Shown here piece by piece: positions 17,953 through 27,789 of a stretch of 44,446 bases of DNA. Source of the stretch: Vampirovibrio sp. (GTDB lineage Bacteria; Cyanobacteriota; Vampirovibrionia; Vampirovibrionales; Vampirovibrionaceae). Under the pieces are notes generated by a model. The model worked only from the letters and a program-made list of their open reading frames with translations, was not told the origin of the DNA and made no database searches. The DNA is taken from contig JAJQJM010000005.1 in NCBI GenBank assembly GCA_021323475.1, forward strand, positions 1 through 44,446, in the 5' to 3' direction. Made by a program: the position numbers and the translations under genes. How positions within the stretch are numbered: the first letter of the stretch is position 1; every line of letters begins with the position of its first letter.

Positions 17953-19449
17953 ATGTTATCGACGGGCAATACCCTCAATCCCAATGCGCTATCGGTATTC
18001 TCCAGCAATGTTACGCTGGGCCAGCCGGCGGTCAGCGTCAATACGCTGCTGCCCATGAGCATGAGCTCCAGTACCGTTGCGCTGCCGAACGTGCTGCAAA
18101 ACACCAGCATCGGCATTCCCCAGTTCAATATGCTGCCCGTCACGCAAAGTACTATTATGCAAAGCCCCATGATGCAAAACCCGCAAAACCCCATGATGCA
18201 AAACCCCCATGGCGGCACTCAGGGCGGTACGCTCGGTGGCATGGTCAGCCAGCTGGAGAGCAGCAGTAGCATCATGATGCAATGCGCCTCCATGCTCAAG
18301 AGCCTGCTGGGCAACTACGGCTGCCCTCAGCCACAAACCTATGCGCCTTCCCCCGCGCCATACTACCCTTCCTATCCGCAACAACCGGTACCCTACACCC
18401 CACCCTCCTATACACCGCCGGTTTCTTACAACCCGATGCCGATGCCAGGCGCCATGCCGGGCCTGCCGCCTTGCTCCTATCTACCTACCTCCATTACGCA
18501 ACCGATGTCGCAAATCCCGACCATGATGGGCCAGAATCCGATGATGATGCCCCAGTTTCCGGGTATGATGGCGCCTCAGGTACCCCAGGTACCAATGCTC
18601 CCCCAAGTACCCATGATGCCTCAGCCGATTATGCCGGATGCCCCTCAGGCCGCCAATATTCCCCCATATTTTATGGGCGGCAGCTCTCCGGTTTGCCCCG
18701 TGCCCATCGATCCGACAGCCCCGTATGAAGCGCCGGTTTACAATGGCGGCAACGGTGGCCAATACTGGGGCGATCCGCACCTGGTCGGCTTCGACGGCGA
18801 GAAGTACGACGTAATGGGCCAAGGCGGCAAAATCTACAACATGCTGTCCGATAAAAACCTGCAATACAACACCAAATTCGAGCGCTGGGGCTCCGATGAC
18901 GCCACTGTTATCGGTGAGGCAGCCATGCAGGTAGGCAACAACCGCGTCTTCTTCGATCGCTCCGGCAAGGCGCCCACCGTGGACGGCAAACCCATGACCG
19001 AGGGCCAGTCCGTTGCACTGGGTGACGGCAGTTCCGCCAAGTGGGACGGCAAGAAACTGACCGTAACCACCCCCGAATATACAATTAATCTGGAGGTCAA
19101 GGAGCCGAATAACCCCAAAGGCGCTTACCTCGACAGTCACGTCACCATTAACGACGGCGGTCCTTTCTCTGATTTCGTGGCTCCCCACGGCTTGCTGGGC
19201 CAGACGGCCGACGGCATTAAAGGGCTGAAGGATACCGGCAGAGACCAGGGCAAGCAAGGCGGCACCGTCATCGACGGCACAGTCAACGACTACGAGGTCA
19301 GCGACCTGTGGAACACCGATGACAAGTTCAACCGCTTCGGCATCAAGATTGGCAAAGTCATCGAAAATCCGATGGACGGCACCATTGACAAGGTGCTGGA
19401 TACCGAAGGCAATGTCATCTTCCAGGCCCCGCCTGCCGACAAATCGTAG
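17953..19449 (+). CDS. VWD-like domain protein with Met/Pro-rich N-terminus (paralogue B)
   Basis: [53 protein letters not shown]...[18 protein letters not shown] at 17953 with GGAG upstream (track TTG 17947). Confidence 0.75.
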   Translation: MLSTGNTLNPNALSVFSSNVTLGQPAVSVNTLLPMSMSSSTVALPNVLQNTSIGIPQFNMLPVTQSTIMQSPMMQNPQNPMMQNPHGGTQGGTLGGMVSQLESSSSIMMQCASMLKSLLGNYGCPQPQTYAPSPAPYYPSYPQQPVPYTPPSYTPPVSYNPMPMPGAMPGLPPCSYLPTSITQPMSQIPTMMGQNPMMMPQFPGMMAPQVPQVPMLPQVPMMPQPIMPDAPQAANIPPYFMGGSSPVCPVPIDPTAPYEAPVYNGGNGGQYWGDPHLVGFDGEKYDVMGQGGKIYNMLSDKNLQYNTKFERWGSDDATVIGEAAMQVGNNRVFFDRSGKAPTVDGKPMTEGQSVALGDGSSAKWDGKKLTVTTPEYTINLEVKEPNNPKGAYLDSHVTINDGGPFSDFVAPHGLLGQTADGIKGLKDTGRDQGKQGGTVIDGTVNDYEVSDLWNTDDKFNRFGIKIGKVIENPMDGTIDKVLDTEGNVIFQAPPADKS

Positions 19450-19517
19450 TTTCTCTTTCTCCCTATCCAATTTCCCTCTATAACCACTGCAACTCTCCCT
19501 ATTGCGACTCTCTCATT

Positions 19518-19549
19518 ACGCCCTTTCTTTCACAGAGAAAGGGCGTTTT
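19518..19549 (+). terminator. Rho-independent terminator after paralogue B
   Basis: ACGCCCTTTCT-TTCACAG-AGAAAGGGCGT followed by TTT. Confidence 0.8.
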
Positions 19550-19621
19550 GCTGTCCGGTATGCCCACCACACGAGCCCCAAGCAGTTCATGGCCATCTCT
19601 TCACCAGCCAGGGCGGATTAT

Positions 19622-20188
19622 CTATCCCTTGAACGTTACGCCAAACAGGAGTCGCTTCAGGTCCAGGCAATTCTCGTACATGGATTTTGCAAAACCGACA
19701 CCGCCGCCCATCATGGCGCCCAGCACCGATAAGCCTGCCGTCCAGGCGCCCACGCTGAATTGGCTTTCCTTGATCAGAAGTTTCGCCAATCCGCTGCCAA
19801 TGGCCGCCACAAACCCGGTGCCGAGCCCTCCTACCACTGAGCCCCTCAAGGAGGCCGCCGCGGAATTACCCAGCGCCTGGGGCGTGAATGTGACGACATC
19901 TTCGCCTTTAGATACGGAAGCATCCACCCAAGACACCCCCGTTGTTGGAATCAACCCGCCATGTCGGGGGTTAATCGGCTCCCCGTCCTGAAGGCCGTAA
20001 AGCTGCTTCCCCTCCAGCGGGGTCCGGCTCGCGTTTAAAATGCCGCCACCCAGCTCCATTTTTATGCGCTGTATATCCGAATTTTGGCCCGGTTGCCGGG
20101 TCTGCCCGGCCGGTGCGCCATAAGTGCCATACCCCGCGTTATAAGTCGCAGGAGAGGAGGAGTAATTGGTTGGCATTCCCAGGGACAT
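19622..20188 (-). CDS. Hypothetical protein with Gly/Ala-rich putative membrane segments
   Basis: ORF with coherent composition: Tyr/Gly/Pro-rich N-terminus, then GSVVGGLGTGFVAAIGSGLAKLL and TAGLSVLGAMMGGGVGFA. Confidence 0.55.
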   Translation of the reverse strand: MSLGMPTNYSSSPATYNAGYGTYGAPAGQTRQPGQNSDIQRIKMELGGGILNASRTPLEGKQLYGLQDGEPINPRHGGLIPTTGVSWVDASVSKGEDVVTFTPQALGNSAAASLRGSVVGGLGTGFVAAIGSGLAKLLIKESQFSVGAWTAGLSVLGAMMGGGVGFAKSMYENCLDLKRLLFGVTFKG

Positions 20189-20608
20189 AAGATCTATGAA
20201 TCCAAATATTAAAACAACGGACGAGGTCGCCTCTATGGGCAGTCATTATAGCAAAGCCGCTCAAGCGCAAATGGTGCCAGTCCATTCCTGCCTTTCAATA
20301 GATTGTTACATGTCACACTCCATCGTTCATGGTCTAATGGCGGCGAAATGGCATTGCTCAGCCTCATCGTCCGGCAAGCGGCCTTGTCTTTCCGAAGCTA
20401 TGCCTGTTCACAGCCATGCCAGTCCAGAGCCATACGGAGAAAGGCCGATTGCCGAACCCTTCTAACAGCCAGGCCAGCGGATAAAACAGAACCGGATCGC
20501 CACATCAAGTATCCGCATTCAGGAAGATGGACTGTTGCCATAAGCTTTTTTTAATGTTTCAATAAGCAACACTTGAAATCGTGAACCGAAGTTAAAGGAT
20601 CCCTCCCC

Positions 20609-20803
20609 ATGGCCAGCGTCTGTGAAGTTTGCAACAAGCGTCGCAACAAATCCAACAAAGTTTGCTTCTCCAACAAGCACCACCGTTTTTTCCAGTACCC
20701 TAACCTGCAAAAATGCAAAGTGGTTATGCCCAACGGTCAACACAAAACCATTACCGTTTGCACCAGCTGCATCCGCGCCAACAAAATCCGTCGCGCAGGC
20801 TAG
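20609..20803 (+). CDS. rpmB: 50S ribosomal protein L28
   Basis: MASVCEVCNKRRNKSNKVCFSNKHHRFFQYPNLQKCKVVMPNGQHKTITVCTSCIRANKIRRAG; CxxC + CxxC zinc-binding form. Confidence 0.93.
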   Translation: MASVCEVCNKRRNKSNKVCFSNKHHRFFQYPNLQKCKVVMPNGQHKTITVCTSCIRANKIRRAG

Positions 20804-20827
20804 AATCCTACAATTTTCTACAAGCTT

Positions 20828-20862
20828 AAACCCGGTTGCCCCCGTCAAGCACCGGGTTTTTT
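20828..20862 (+). terminator. Rho-independent terminator after rpmB
   Basis: AAACCCGGT...ACCGGGTTT followed by TTT. Confidence 0.8.
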
Positions 20863-21021
20863 GCATGCACGCATGGACTATAGATTTCACGGGTTGAGTA
20901 TGAATACTAGCTACAGGAAACCATCTGCAGGATTTTATCCGGTAGATATGAAATCTATACTCACTCTCTCCCCTGGAAACTTGATCACCTCCAAGTAGCA
21001 AGCATCATGAGGAATCCCCCT

Positions 21022-21423
21022 ATGAACCTTACTGTATCGTCTCCTCGGCTTCAGCCTGTTACAAGCAGGAAGCCACAGGGCACCACCCTACCAAAACAGT
21101 CCAGCCTCCCCTTCACACAGGACAGTGTGCGTTTTACTGGCCGCAACCCTTTGCATGTGGCGGTTGAAGCGAAAAATCAGTTAGAGCTGGACGAACTCTT
21201 GGCAGATGGCGATGTGCCACCAGCAACATTAAACGAACAAGATGATGATGGGAATACAGCGCTACATTTAGCCAGTCGTGCCGGTTTTACCGGTATGGTT
21301 TGGAAATTGCTGAGAACCCCAGGTATTCGAACGGAAGTGACGAACAATGATGACAAAACACCCAAAGATCTCGCGACTCTCTCCACCATCATCAAACTTT
21401 TGAGAGATATGAAAACAACATAA
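21022..21423 (+). CDS. Short ankyrin-repeat protein
   Basis: GRNPLHVAVEAKNQLELDELLADG...NEQDDDGNTALHLASRAGFTGMVWKLLRTPGIRTEVTNNDDKTPKDLA (canonical ANK TALHLA motifs); start 21022 or 21007. Confidence 0.8.
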   Translation: MNLTVSSPRLQPVTSRKPQGTTLPKQSSLPFTQDSVRFTGRNPLHVAVEAKNQLELDELLADGDVPPATLNEQDDDGNTALHLASRAGFTGMVWKLLRTPGIRTEVTNNDDKTPKDLATLSTIIKLLRDMKTT

Positions 21424-21881
21424 AGCGAAAGCAAAGAAGCAAAAAGAAGAATAAAACTCAGTCCGCGTAAACAAGGCGGGATGAGTGGGAAAGCAACACG
21501 TTGTCCCTCCCTGAACAAATGAAATACCGGGCTGTATATTTGGATATTAAAGGCAGGTGAGTCCCTCACCTAGTCGGAGATGGGCTCGCCATGACGTACC
21601 TGTTTGGCAATTTTTCCCGTTTAATTTACATTTCTTAACAAACTAACATCAAGATCCGTTGACCGGGATTTATAGAGCAGTAGAGCAAACAATGAGACCA
21701 GGGGGAAAGCCAAAAGCCTACTACAAAAGAAATAGACGCGTTTGATAAGCCCTATTTCCCCGGCTCATCCGCAGACACACCTTTTACCCTATATTGCTCT
21801 CTCTATTCCGTTCCCTTTGCTATTCTCATACCCGGCGACCTATCACGCCGGGTTTCCTATTTTCTTCGGTTGTTTGTGCGC

Positions 21882-23051
21882 CTACAAAATCAGCATGCAA
21901 TCGCCGTAGGAATAGAACCGATAGCCATGCGCCAGCGCTTCCCGGTAGGCGGCCGCCACGTTTTCCCGACCGGCAAAGGCGCTAATCAGCATCAGCAAGG
22001 TGGACTTCGGCAGGTGGAAATTGGTCAGCATACGGTCTACCACGTTAAACTGGAAACCGGGATAAATAAACAGGTTGCTCCAGCCGGAGCCGGGCACGAT
22101 TTGCCCCTGGTTCTCAAACGCAACCGTTTCCAGGGTTTTCGTCACCGTGGTGCCCACGGCCAAGACCTTACCCCCGGCTTGCTTAACGGCCCGAATGCGC
22201 TCGGCGGCGTCCGGTTCCACCGTATAGGCCTCCGGATCCATCTTATGCCCGCGAATGTCTTCTTCCTCCACGGTGCGAAACGTACCAGCGCTGACAGCCA
22301 GGGTCACTTCCGCCGATTGAACGCCCTGCCGCGCAATGCGCTCCAACACGTCCGGCGTAAAGTGCAGGCTGGCCGTCGGGGCCGCTTGGGCGCCCGGCAC
22401 CTTGGCAAAAACGGTCTGGTAACGCTGCTTGTCGCTCTCTTCGGCATCTCGGCGCAAATAAGGCGGAATGGGCATGCGGCCCACTTGCTCCATCAGGGTC
22501 GGTACGTTTCCATGCTCGGCAGGATGCACCAATACCCGGCAGCAGCCGCGCTCGCCGACTTCCAGCACCTCCAGAACCGCCTGAGTATCGGGAAGCTCCA
22601 CAATGGTGCCCGGCTTCAACTTACGGGCAGGACGCATCAGGGCGCTCCAGATCAAGCCTTCCTGCTCGTGCGATACATCGCCGGAAACCGGATGCAGCAT
22701 CAGGATTTCCACCCGCCCGGTCAATCCGCGCCGATTGCCGTAAAAACGAGCGGGCAACACCTTGGTGTTGTTCAGGGCCATCAGGTCGCCGGGAGCCAGA
22801 AAATCCGGAAGATCCTGAAAACGGTGATGGCTGATAGCGCCCGTTTGCCGGTTCAATACCAGCATGCGGGACTGATCCCGCTCCGGTAGCGGATAGCGGG
22901 CAATTAACGATTCCGGCAGCGGATAATCATAGTCATCCAGGCTCATGCCGGATCGGTTCGGTTCAAACAGTCCGGCAGTTTGAGTATCGGACGCAGGTAA
23001 AGAGGGCGGGGAGGTCATGGGCAATCCAAGGCGTTCTTTTTGTATTGACAT
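21882..23051 (-). CDS. queA: S-adenosylmethionine:tRNA ribosyltransferase-isomerase (start uncertain: 22946, 23018, 23051 or 23156)
   Basis: DYDYPLPESLIARYPLPERDQSRMLVLNR...LMALNNTKVLPARFYG...TASLHFTPDVLERI...FIYPGFQFNVVDRMLTNFHLPKSTLLMLISAFAG. Confidence 0.95.
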   Translation of the reverse strand: MSIQKERLGLPMTSPPSLPASDTQTAGLFEPNRSGMSLDDYDYPLPESLIARYPLPERDQSRMLVLNRQTGAISHHRFQDLPDFLAPGDLMALNNTKVLPARFYGNRRGLTGRVEILMLHPVSGDVSHEQEGLIWSALMRPARKLKPGTIVELPDTQAVLEVLEVGERGCCRVLVHPAEHGNVPTLMEQVGRMPIPPYLRRDAEESDKQRYQTVFAKVPGAQAAPTASLHFTPDVLERIARQGVQSAEVTLAVSAGTFRTVEEEDIRGHKMDPEAYTVEPDAAERIRAVKQAGGKVLAVGTTVTKTLETVAFENQGQIVPGSGWSNLFIYPGFQFNVVDRMLTNFHLPKSTLLMLISAFAGRENVAAAYREALAHGYRFYSYGDCMLIL

Positions 23052-23204
23052 TACAACTATATCTGTAAGAAAACCCATAGGAAAGTATGGATTTCCGGTA
23101 TTCCCAAAGCCCTTGCGAACAGTCGACGCTCCTGCCGTTAGAATAATGCCTATCAATGTTAGTATACTTGGGTATACTGGGAAGGTATGAGGGGAGCCGC
23201 CTGA

Positions 23205-23591
23205 ATGTCAACGTCACCGCCCGCAAACCCGTTTCTGATTGCCACGGAAAAGCCCCTGGTAGCGATTCGAGGCACTCGAAACGGTTACATTATGCTGGCG
23301 CCCAGCCGGGAGCTTGTAAATTACGCGGATCTGCCGGACGCCCTGTTATTGGCCGCTAAAGCCTGGGCAATTGCGCTGGAAAAGCTGGGCTCTCCGCGCG
23401 CATATTGGATTACCCTGTCGGAACTGACGCCGCATTTGCACATTCACCTTTTTCCCCGTTGGCCGGAAGATATCCTAAAAGGCATTCCGCTGTTTGAAAG
23501 CCGGGATTCCGCTCCTCACCCCGCCTGGACGCCCCAGCTTGATGAGGCGCTTGCAGCGTGGGCCACGCAATTTTCCGTTGAGGTTAAATAA
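23205..23591 (+). CDS. HIT (histidine triad)-like protein
   Basis: Compact ORF with HLHIHLFPRWPED, matching the H-phi-H-phi-H-phi-phi HIT signature; NPFLIATEKPLVAIRGTRNGYIMLAPSREL. Confidence 0.72.
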   Translation: MSTSPPANPFLIATEKPLVAIRGTRNGYIMLAPSRELVNYADLPDALLLAAKAWAIALEKLGSPRAYWITLSELTPHLHIHLFPRWPEDILKGIPLFESRDSAPHPAWTPQLDEALAAWATQFSVEVK

Positions 23592-23877
23592 GTCCTCTTC
23601 CCGCGCGGTAGCATCCTGCTGGCATCCTGTGTCGTATCACCAATTCAACCGGCCTGCTCAATGAGAATTTGGATTTAATTTTTTGGAATCATCCGCCCCA
23701 ATAATTCAGCATTCCCAAACACCGTTCCTCCGCAATGGCGTTGTTTGGAAATGACAAAAGGGACCAATTGCATATTACGGAAACCTTCAATTTAATTTTT
23801 GTTAAATTTTAATTCAGTTTCTGCAGAACGGGTCGATGTATAGAGATAAGCACCTCAGCAATTGGAAGGAAGATTGA

Positions 23878-24873
23878 TTGAAACGCAAGGGTCAGGCGTT
23901 ATATGAATACGCTATCGCACTTGGATTGTTAGCCATCGTCTCCATTGGGGCTTTGCAACTGCTGGGCTGGAATGTCAACAATCTATTCGGGCAGGCCACC
24001 AGCGCCCGAACCGTCAGCCAAACCGACCAGCTATTTTCGCTCATCGGCGCCAGCTCCCAGGGAAGCGGGCAACCCGCTCAACTGAAAGCAACCAATATTC
24101 CCCAGAACGTGCTGCTGAAGATTGATCCCGACACCGGGAAAGTCTTGATCAGCGACCAGTCCGGCGGCGAGAAAAATTCCACCAGCGTGGACGGGGCAGC
24201 CTTCATTACCGGCGCATCCCAGGCGCTGGCCGACCTGAGCAAAACCACTCTGGCAAACGGGGAACCGCTGCCGGACGATATCCAGGCCCTCCTGAAGAAG
24301 CTCTCCGCTTCAGGGAGTCAGTTGGGGCAGTATTATAGCGCCTTTGAAGCGAATCAGGACGCGATTGCCCAATTAAGCCAGGCCATGACCCAGCAGCAGC
24401 AGGCAGGGCAGTTCTCCGGCCCACCGTATTACCCAGCGGAGCTGGTAACGCAAACCATCGGCTACACGGAACAATACATCCAACTCTCTCAGACGTACCA
24501 TCAACTGGAAGCCAAATTAGGCACCCTGGCCCAAAACGACCCGGCTGTGGCCGAACTCAAGCAGAAAATCAGCAGCTATGCGGGCGCTATCAGCACAACA
24601 GCCCATGAGAACGTAGGCCAGCCGTTCTTTAGCGATATGCACATCGAGCATGTCCAAAGCGCGGACCTGATGGCGGCATTGCGGGATAATCCGACGGCCG
24701 CCCAATATTTCCAGCAAGTCAATTCCCAAACGGCCCACATGCCTCCCGCGGAACGGGAAGCCTATTTTCAGAAAAGCATCCTGACCATTGGCGAACAGAT
24801 GAAAGTGGGCGCTCCAATTGATGCACAGGGCACGTCCATCGCCTTGGCACTTCCCCAGTCCGCTTCCAATTAA
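23878..24873 (+). CDS. Flp/class-III-signal-peptide pilin-like protein with long C-terminal extension (TTG start)
   Basis: N-terminus MKRKGQALYEYAIALGLLAIVSIGALQLLGWNVNNLFGQ resembles the Flp pilin leader and hydrophobic helix; GGAAGGA SD upstream. Confidence 0.6.
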   Translation: MKRKGQALYEYAIALGLLAIVSIGALQLLGWNVNNLFGQATSARTVSQTDQLFSLIGASSQGSGQPAQLKATNIPQNVLLKIDPDTGKVLISDQSGGEKNSTSVDGAAFITGASQALADLSKTTLANGEPLPDDIQALLKKLSASGSQLGQYYSAFEANQDAIAQLSQAMTQQQQAGQFSGPPYYPAELVTQTIGYTEQYIQLSQTYHQLEAKLGTLAQNDPAVAELKQKISSYAGAISTTAHENVGQPFFSDMHIEHVQSADLMAALRDNPTAAQYFQQVNSQTAHMPPAEREAYFQKSILTIGEQMKVGAPIDAQGTSIALALPQSASN

Positions 24874-26195
24874 CCGCTGACCCCACTCTGCACCGTTTGC
24901 AGGGAAAATTCCGCCGGGGCGCTAGGCCGCAAATCGGTTTTCTCCAGCCGTAAAATGCCGGAACGCTCCACCTTGTTGAACTGGGCGTCATGAATCAGGG
25001 TTTCCAGCTCCACGGGATTATTCTTGCTGGCCTTGAAGAGGTTAATCACCGGCTTCCAACTTCCCGTATTGAAATAATAAGCATTCTCCGTCAGCGGTTG
25101 GACGCCCGGAATATGGGTATGGCCGAACGCAATCAGCCGATACCCTTTCTCTCGCTGGATTTTTTGGGCAGCCCGGTACTGATATTTATTGGAGTGAGTG
25201 CGGCGCACCAGCTTGGTGGTGACAAACGAAATCACCGGCAAAACGGCTGGCAACCGCAGGGTGATTTTGACCACCAGACGCAAGAACGCCTTGGGAAGCC
25301 GCAATTGGCTGGTCATGTACTGCATCATTTCCGGGTCCAGCAGGGTTTGGGAGATGACGCTGATCAGAATTTCCCGAACGGATTCCCGCTTGCCGATGCT
25401 TTCGGGGTGCCCCGCGTGTTGTTCGGCCACGGTTTGTATCCAGACCGGCACCAGCGCCAGCGGACGCAGATATTCAATATCGTGCAGGCGGGCATGCATA
25501 CGGGCGATAAACCCTTCCGAGTAGCCGTTTCCCCGCAGGCGATCCACCGCCAGTTCCACAAAGCGATTGACGATCAGGATATTAATGACCTCGCCCAGGG
25601 CGGGTTGCACAATGCCGGCATGATTGAACGGGTCCAGCAGGTGCCCGTGTTCGGTGTATAAATCCAGCTCCTCGGACGCGAAATGCGAGGCAAAGCCAAT
25701 TCGCTTCCCAACGGCCGGATCCGAAGATTCCGCCGCCAGAAAGTTGCGTATGACCTCCTGGCTGGACGGAAACCGCTGCAACAGGCCGTCATGGTTGCCG
25801 AACACGTAAACAATTTCGTTATTGGCATTCATCAGGAACTGGCGCAGTTCCTGACAGGTGGACAGATTGTTTTCCAGAATCTCCAATACCAGCTTGTTGA
25901 GGGTGGCTTCCACCTGGGCCTCATCCGCGTCCCAGGGCATCACATCCTCAAACCAGGAGCCCGTCACATCCAGAATATCCCCGTTTAAAATCAGCAGCAC
26001 TTTATCGGATGGACGAATTTCCTCGTTCAAGCGGCTCAAAAACAGCCGAAAGTTACGGCGGCGTGGATTTTCCAGATCCTCTTGCCGGTTATAAGGGTGA
26101 TTGTTCAGGTGCACATCACTGACTACAAACGCCTTCAAACGGTCATAACCGTTCAAGTCCTCACCTGTTTGCATTGTTGTTCGCGTTTCAGACAT
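24870..26195 (-). CDS. Metallophosphoesterase (calcineurin-like)
   Basis: FVVSDVHLNNH, LNGDILDVTG, VFGNHDGLLQRF, FASEELDLYTEHGHLLD, LIAFGHTHIPG. Confidence 0.9.
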   Translation of the reverse strand: MSETRTTMQTGEDLNGYDRLKAFVVSDVHLNNHPYNRQEDLENPRRRNFRLFLSRLNEEIRPSDKVLLILNGDILDVTGSWFEDVMPWDADEAQVEATLNKLVLEILENNLSTCQELRQFLMNANNEIVYVFGNHDGLLQRFPSSQEVIRNFLAAESSDPAVGKRIGFASHFASEELDLYTEHGHLLDPFNHAGIVQPALGEVINILIVNRFVELAVDRLRGNGYSEGFIARMHARLHDIEYLRPLALVPVWIQTVAEQHAGHPESIGKRESVREILISVISQTLLDPEMMQYMTSQLRLPKAFLRLVVKITLRLPAVLPVISFVTTKLVRRTHSNKYQYRAAQKIQREKGYRLIAFGHTHIPGVQPLTENAYYFNTGSWKPVINLFKASKNNPVELETLIHDAQFNKVERSGILRLEKTDLRPSAPAEFSLQTVQSGVSG

Positions 26196-26359
26196 TCGCC
26201 CCTGCCGGTTCCCATACTAGTTAATTCTATTATAAGCCCATTGCGGCCAGCGCGTGTTCAACGATGGCCCGGAAACCGCCATCAGCCTATTTCCGCCATT
26301 CCTCAGCAGCACACGGCCTGTCGCCATCACTAATATTTTGGCTTCGCTTGGGGTTTGCG

Positions 26360-27637
26360 TTAATCAGGCTCGACAGCCAGGCCCTGCGTCAGCGAAAACC
26401 CTTTTCGCTCCGGCAAGGTCCAGACCCAAGCGGCAGTCAACAAGGCCAAGGTGGCCGGAACCAGCAATGCCCCTTCAATCCCGGCCTGTTGAGAGGCCCA
26501 CAACATGATTACCGGGGCCAGCACCTGTACCCCGCGCGCCATGTTATACACCGTTCCCATGGCGAAGGTGCGCTGAACGGTGGGGAACAATTCCGCCAGC
26601 AATGCTCCGAATCCAGCGGTACAGCCGGCACCCAGCCCAAGCAGGAACATTAGTCCCCAGAACAGTCCCTGCTGCTGATGGAACAGAAAATCCCACGCCA
26701 GGGCCAATGGCAACAAGGCACAGGCCGTTAACAAGGAAAACGCGGTAAAGGCCCAGCGGCGACCCACCTGATCGGCCACCACGCCAAAGAGATACATGCC
26801 GATGAACTGCCCCGCCTGCCCCACCAGAATCCACAAGGTGGATTTATGGATGGCCACCCCGAACGATTGTTGAATGAAACGCGGCAGCCAGGTGTAACAA
26901 GTCCAGTAGGTGCCCAGCTTGAAGATGGCCAGCACCAGCGCCAGCGTCATCAGGGGCCAATATGCGCCCAGAAATGGCCCCAGTTTTTGCAGGCGCTCGC
27001 GGGAGCCCAGCCGAGGGCTTTGCTGCCACATGGGAGATTCCTGCATGTGTTTGCGGAAAAACAGGGCCAGCAACCCGGTACAGGAAGACAGGATAAACAC
27101 CGCCCGCCACCCGATGAGCGGGGCAATCGTAAAACCGACGATGGCGGCCAACGCAACCCCGATCGGCTCCCCGCTTTGCAGAAACGCGCTCCAGCGGGCC
27201 CGGCGATCCGCCGGCACGGATTCGGCAATCAGCGCATGCCCAACAGCCCATTCCCCGCCCAGCCCCAGGCCGGTCACAAACCGGGCGATGAAAAACTGGA
27301 GCGGCGTTTGCACAAAGCCGCTCACCAGCATACCCAGCGCAAACAATATGACGGTTACGGTCAGGATTTTTTTGCGCCCGTATATATCCGCCAGCCATCC
27401 GAATAAGATGCCACCCAGGCCCGACGCGCCCAACCCGATGCCCAGCAACCAGGCGCTTTGCGAGGCGTTCATCCGGAGGGAATGCTCGATGGTGGGAATT
27501 AAGAAGGCAATCAGGATTAAATCATAAAAGTCGAAAACCCAGCCCAGCCAGCAGAGCGCCGCCGTCGTTTTAAACCGGCTTTCGGCAACCGGCGTACCGG
27601 CGCTCAAGGAATTCACAACGTCTGCCCTCGCTCCCAT
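26360..27637 (-). CDS. MFS transporter, sugar/aromatic-acid:H+ symporter-like
   Basis: AALCWLGWVFDFYDLILIAFLIPTIEHSL...GWLADIYGRKKILTVTV...FVTGLGLGGEWAVGHALIAESVPADRRARWSAFLQSGEPIG. Confidence 0.9.
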   Translation of the reverse strand: MGARADVVNSLSAGTPVAESRFKTTAALCWLGWVFDFYDLILIAFLIPTIEHSLRMNASQSAWLLGIGLGASGLGGILFGWLADIYGRKKILTVTVILFALGMLVSGFVQTPLQFFIARFVTGLGLGGEWAVGHALIAESVPADRRARWSAFLQSGEPIGVALAAIVGFTIAPLIGWRAVFILSSCTGLLALFFRKHMQESPMWQQSPRLGSRERLQKLGPFLGAYWPLMTLALVLAIFKLGTYWTCYTWLPRFIQQSFGVAIHKSTLWILVGQAGQFIGMYLFGVVADQVGRRWAFTAFSLLTACALLPLALAWDFLFHQQQGLFWGLMFLLGLGAGCTAGFGALLAELFPTVQRTFAMGTVYNMARGVQVLAPVIMLWASQQAGIEGALLVPATLALLTAAWVWTLPERKGFSLTQGLAVEPD

Positions 27638-27789
27638 AGTTTATTTATTGTATCGGGAATACAAAAAAAGACTATTGAACGTAACAAAATGACTCATTCT
27701 CACCCCCTCCCGTTGACTGCCATAGTCTTGAGCAGGCGTCTTTTAAAAGGCTTCATGAAAAATTGGTAGGTATCGCCTCTCAAAAAGCA

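Noticed and set aside
21830-21853. ACCCGGCG/CGCCGGGT hairpin downstream of queA
   Set aside because: Likely an ordinary transcription terminator but the T-tract is poor on both strands; not worth a separate finding.
21870-22889. 339-aa plus-strand ORF
   Set aside because: Antisense to queA, which has clear family motifs.
23713-23750. TTCCCAAACACCG...CGTTGTTTGGAA imperfect inverted repeat before the pilin-like gene
   Set aside because: Short with several mismatches; not clearly related to the REP units.
24990-25661. 223-aa plus-strand ORF
   Set aside because: Antisense to the metallophosphoesterase catalytic region.
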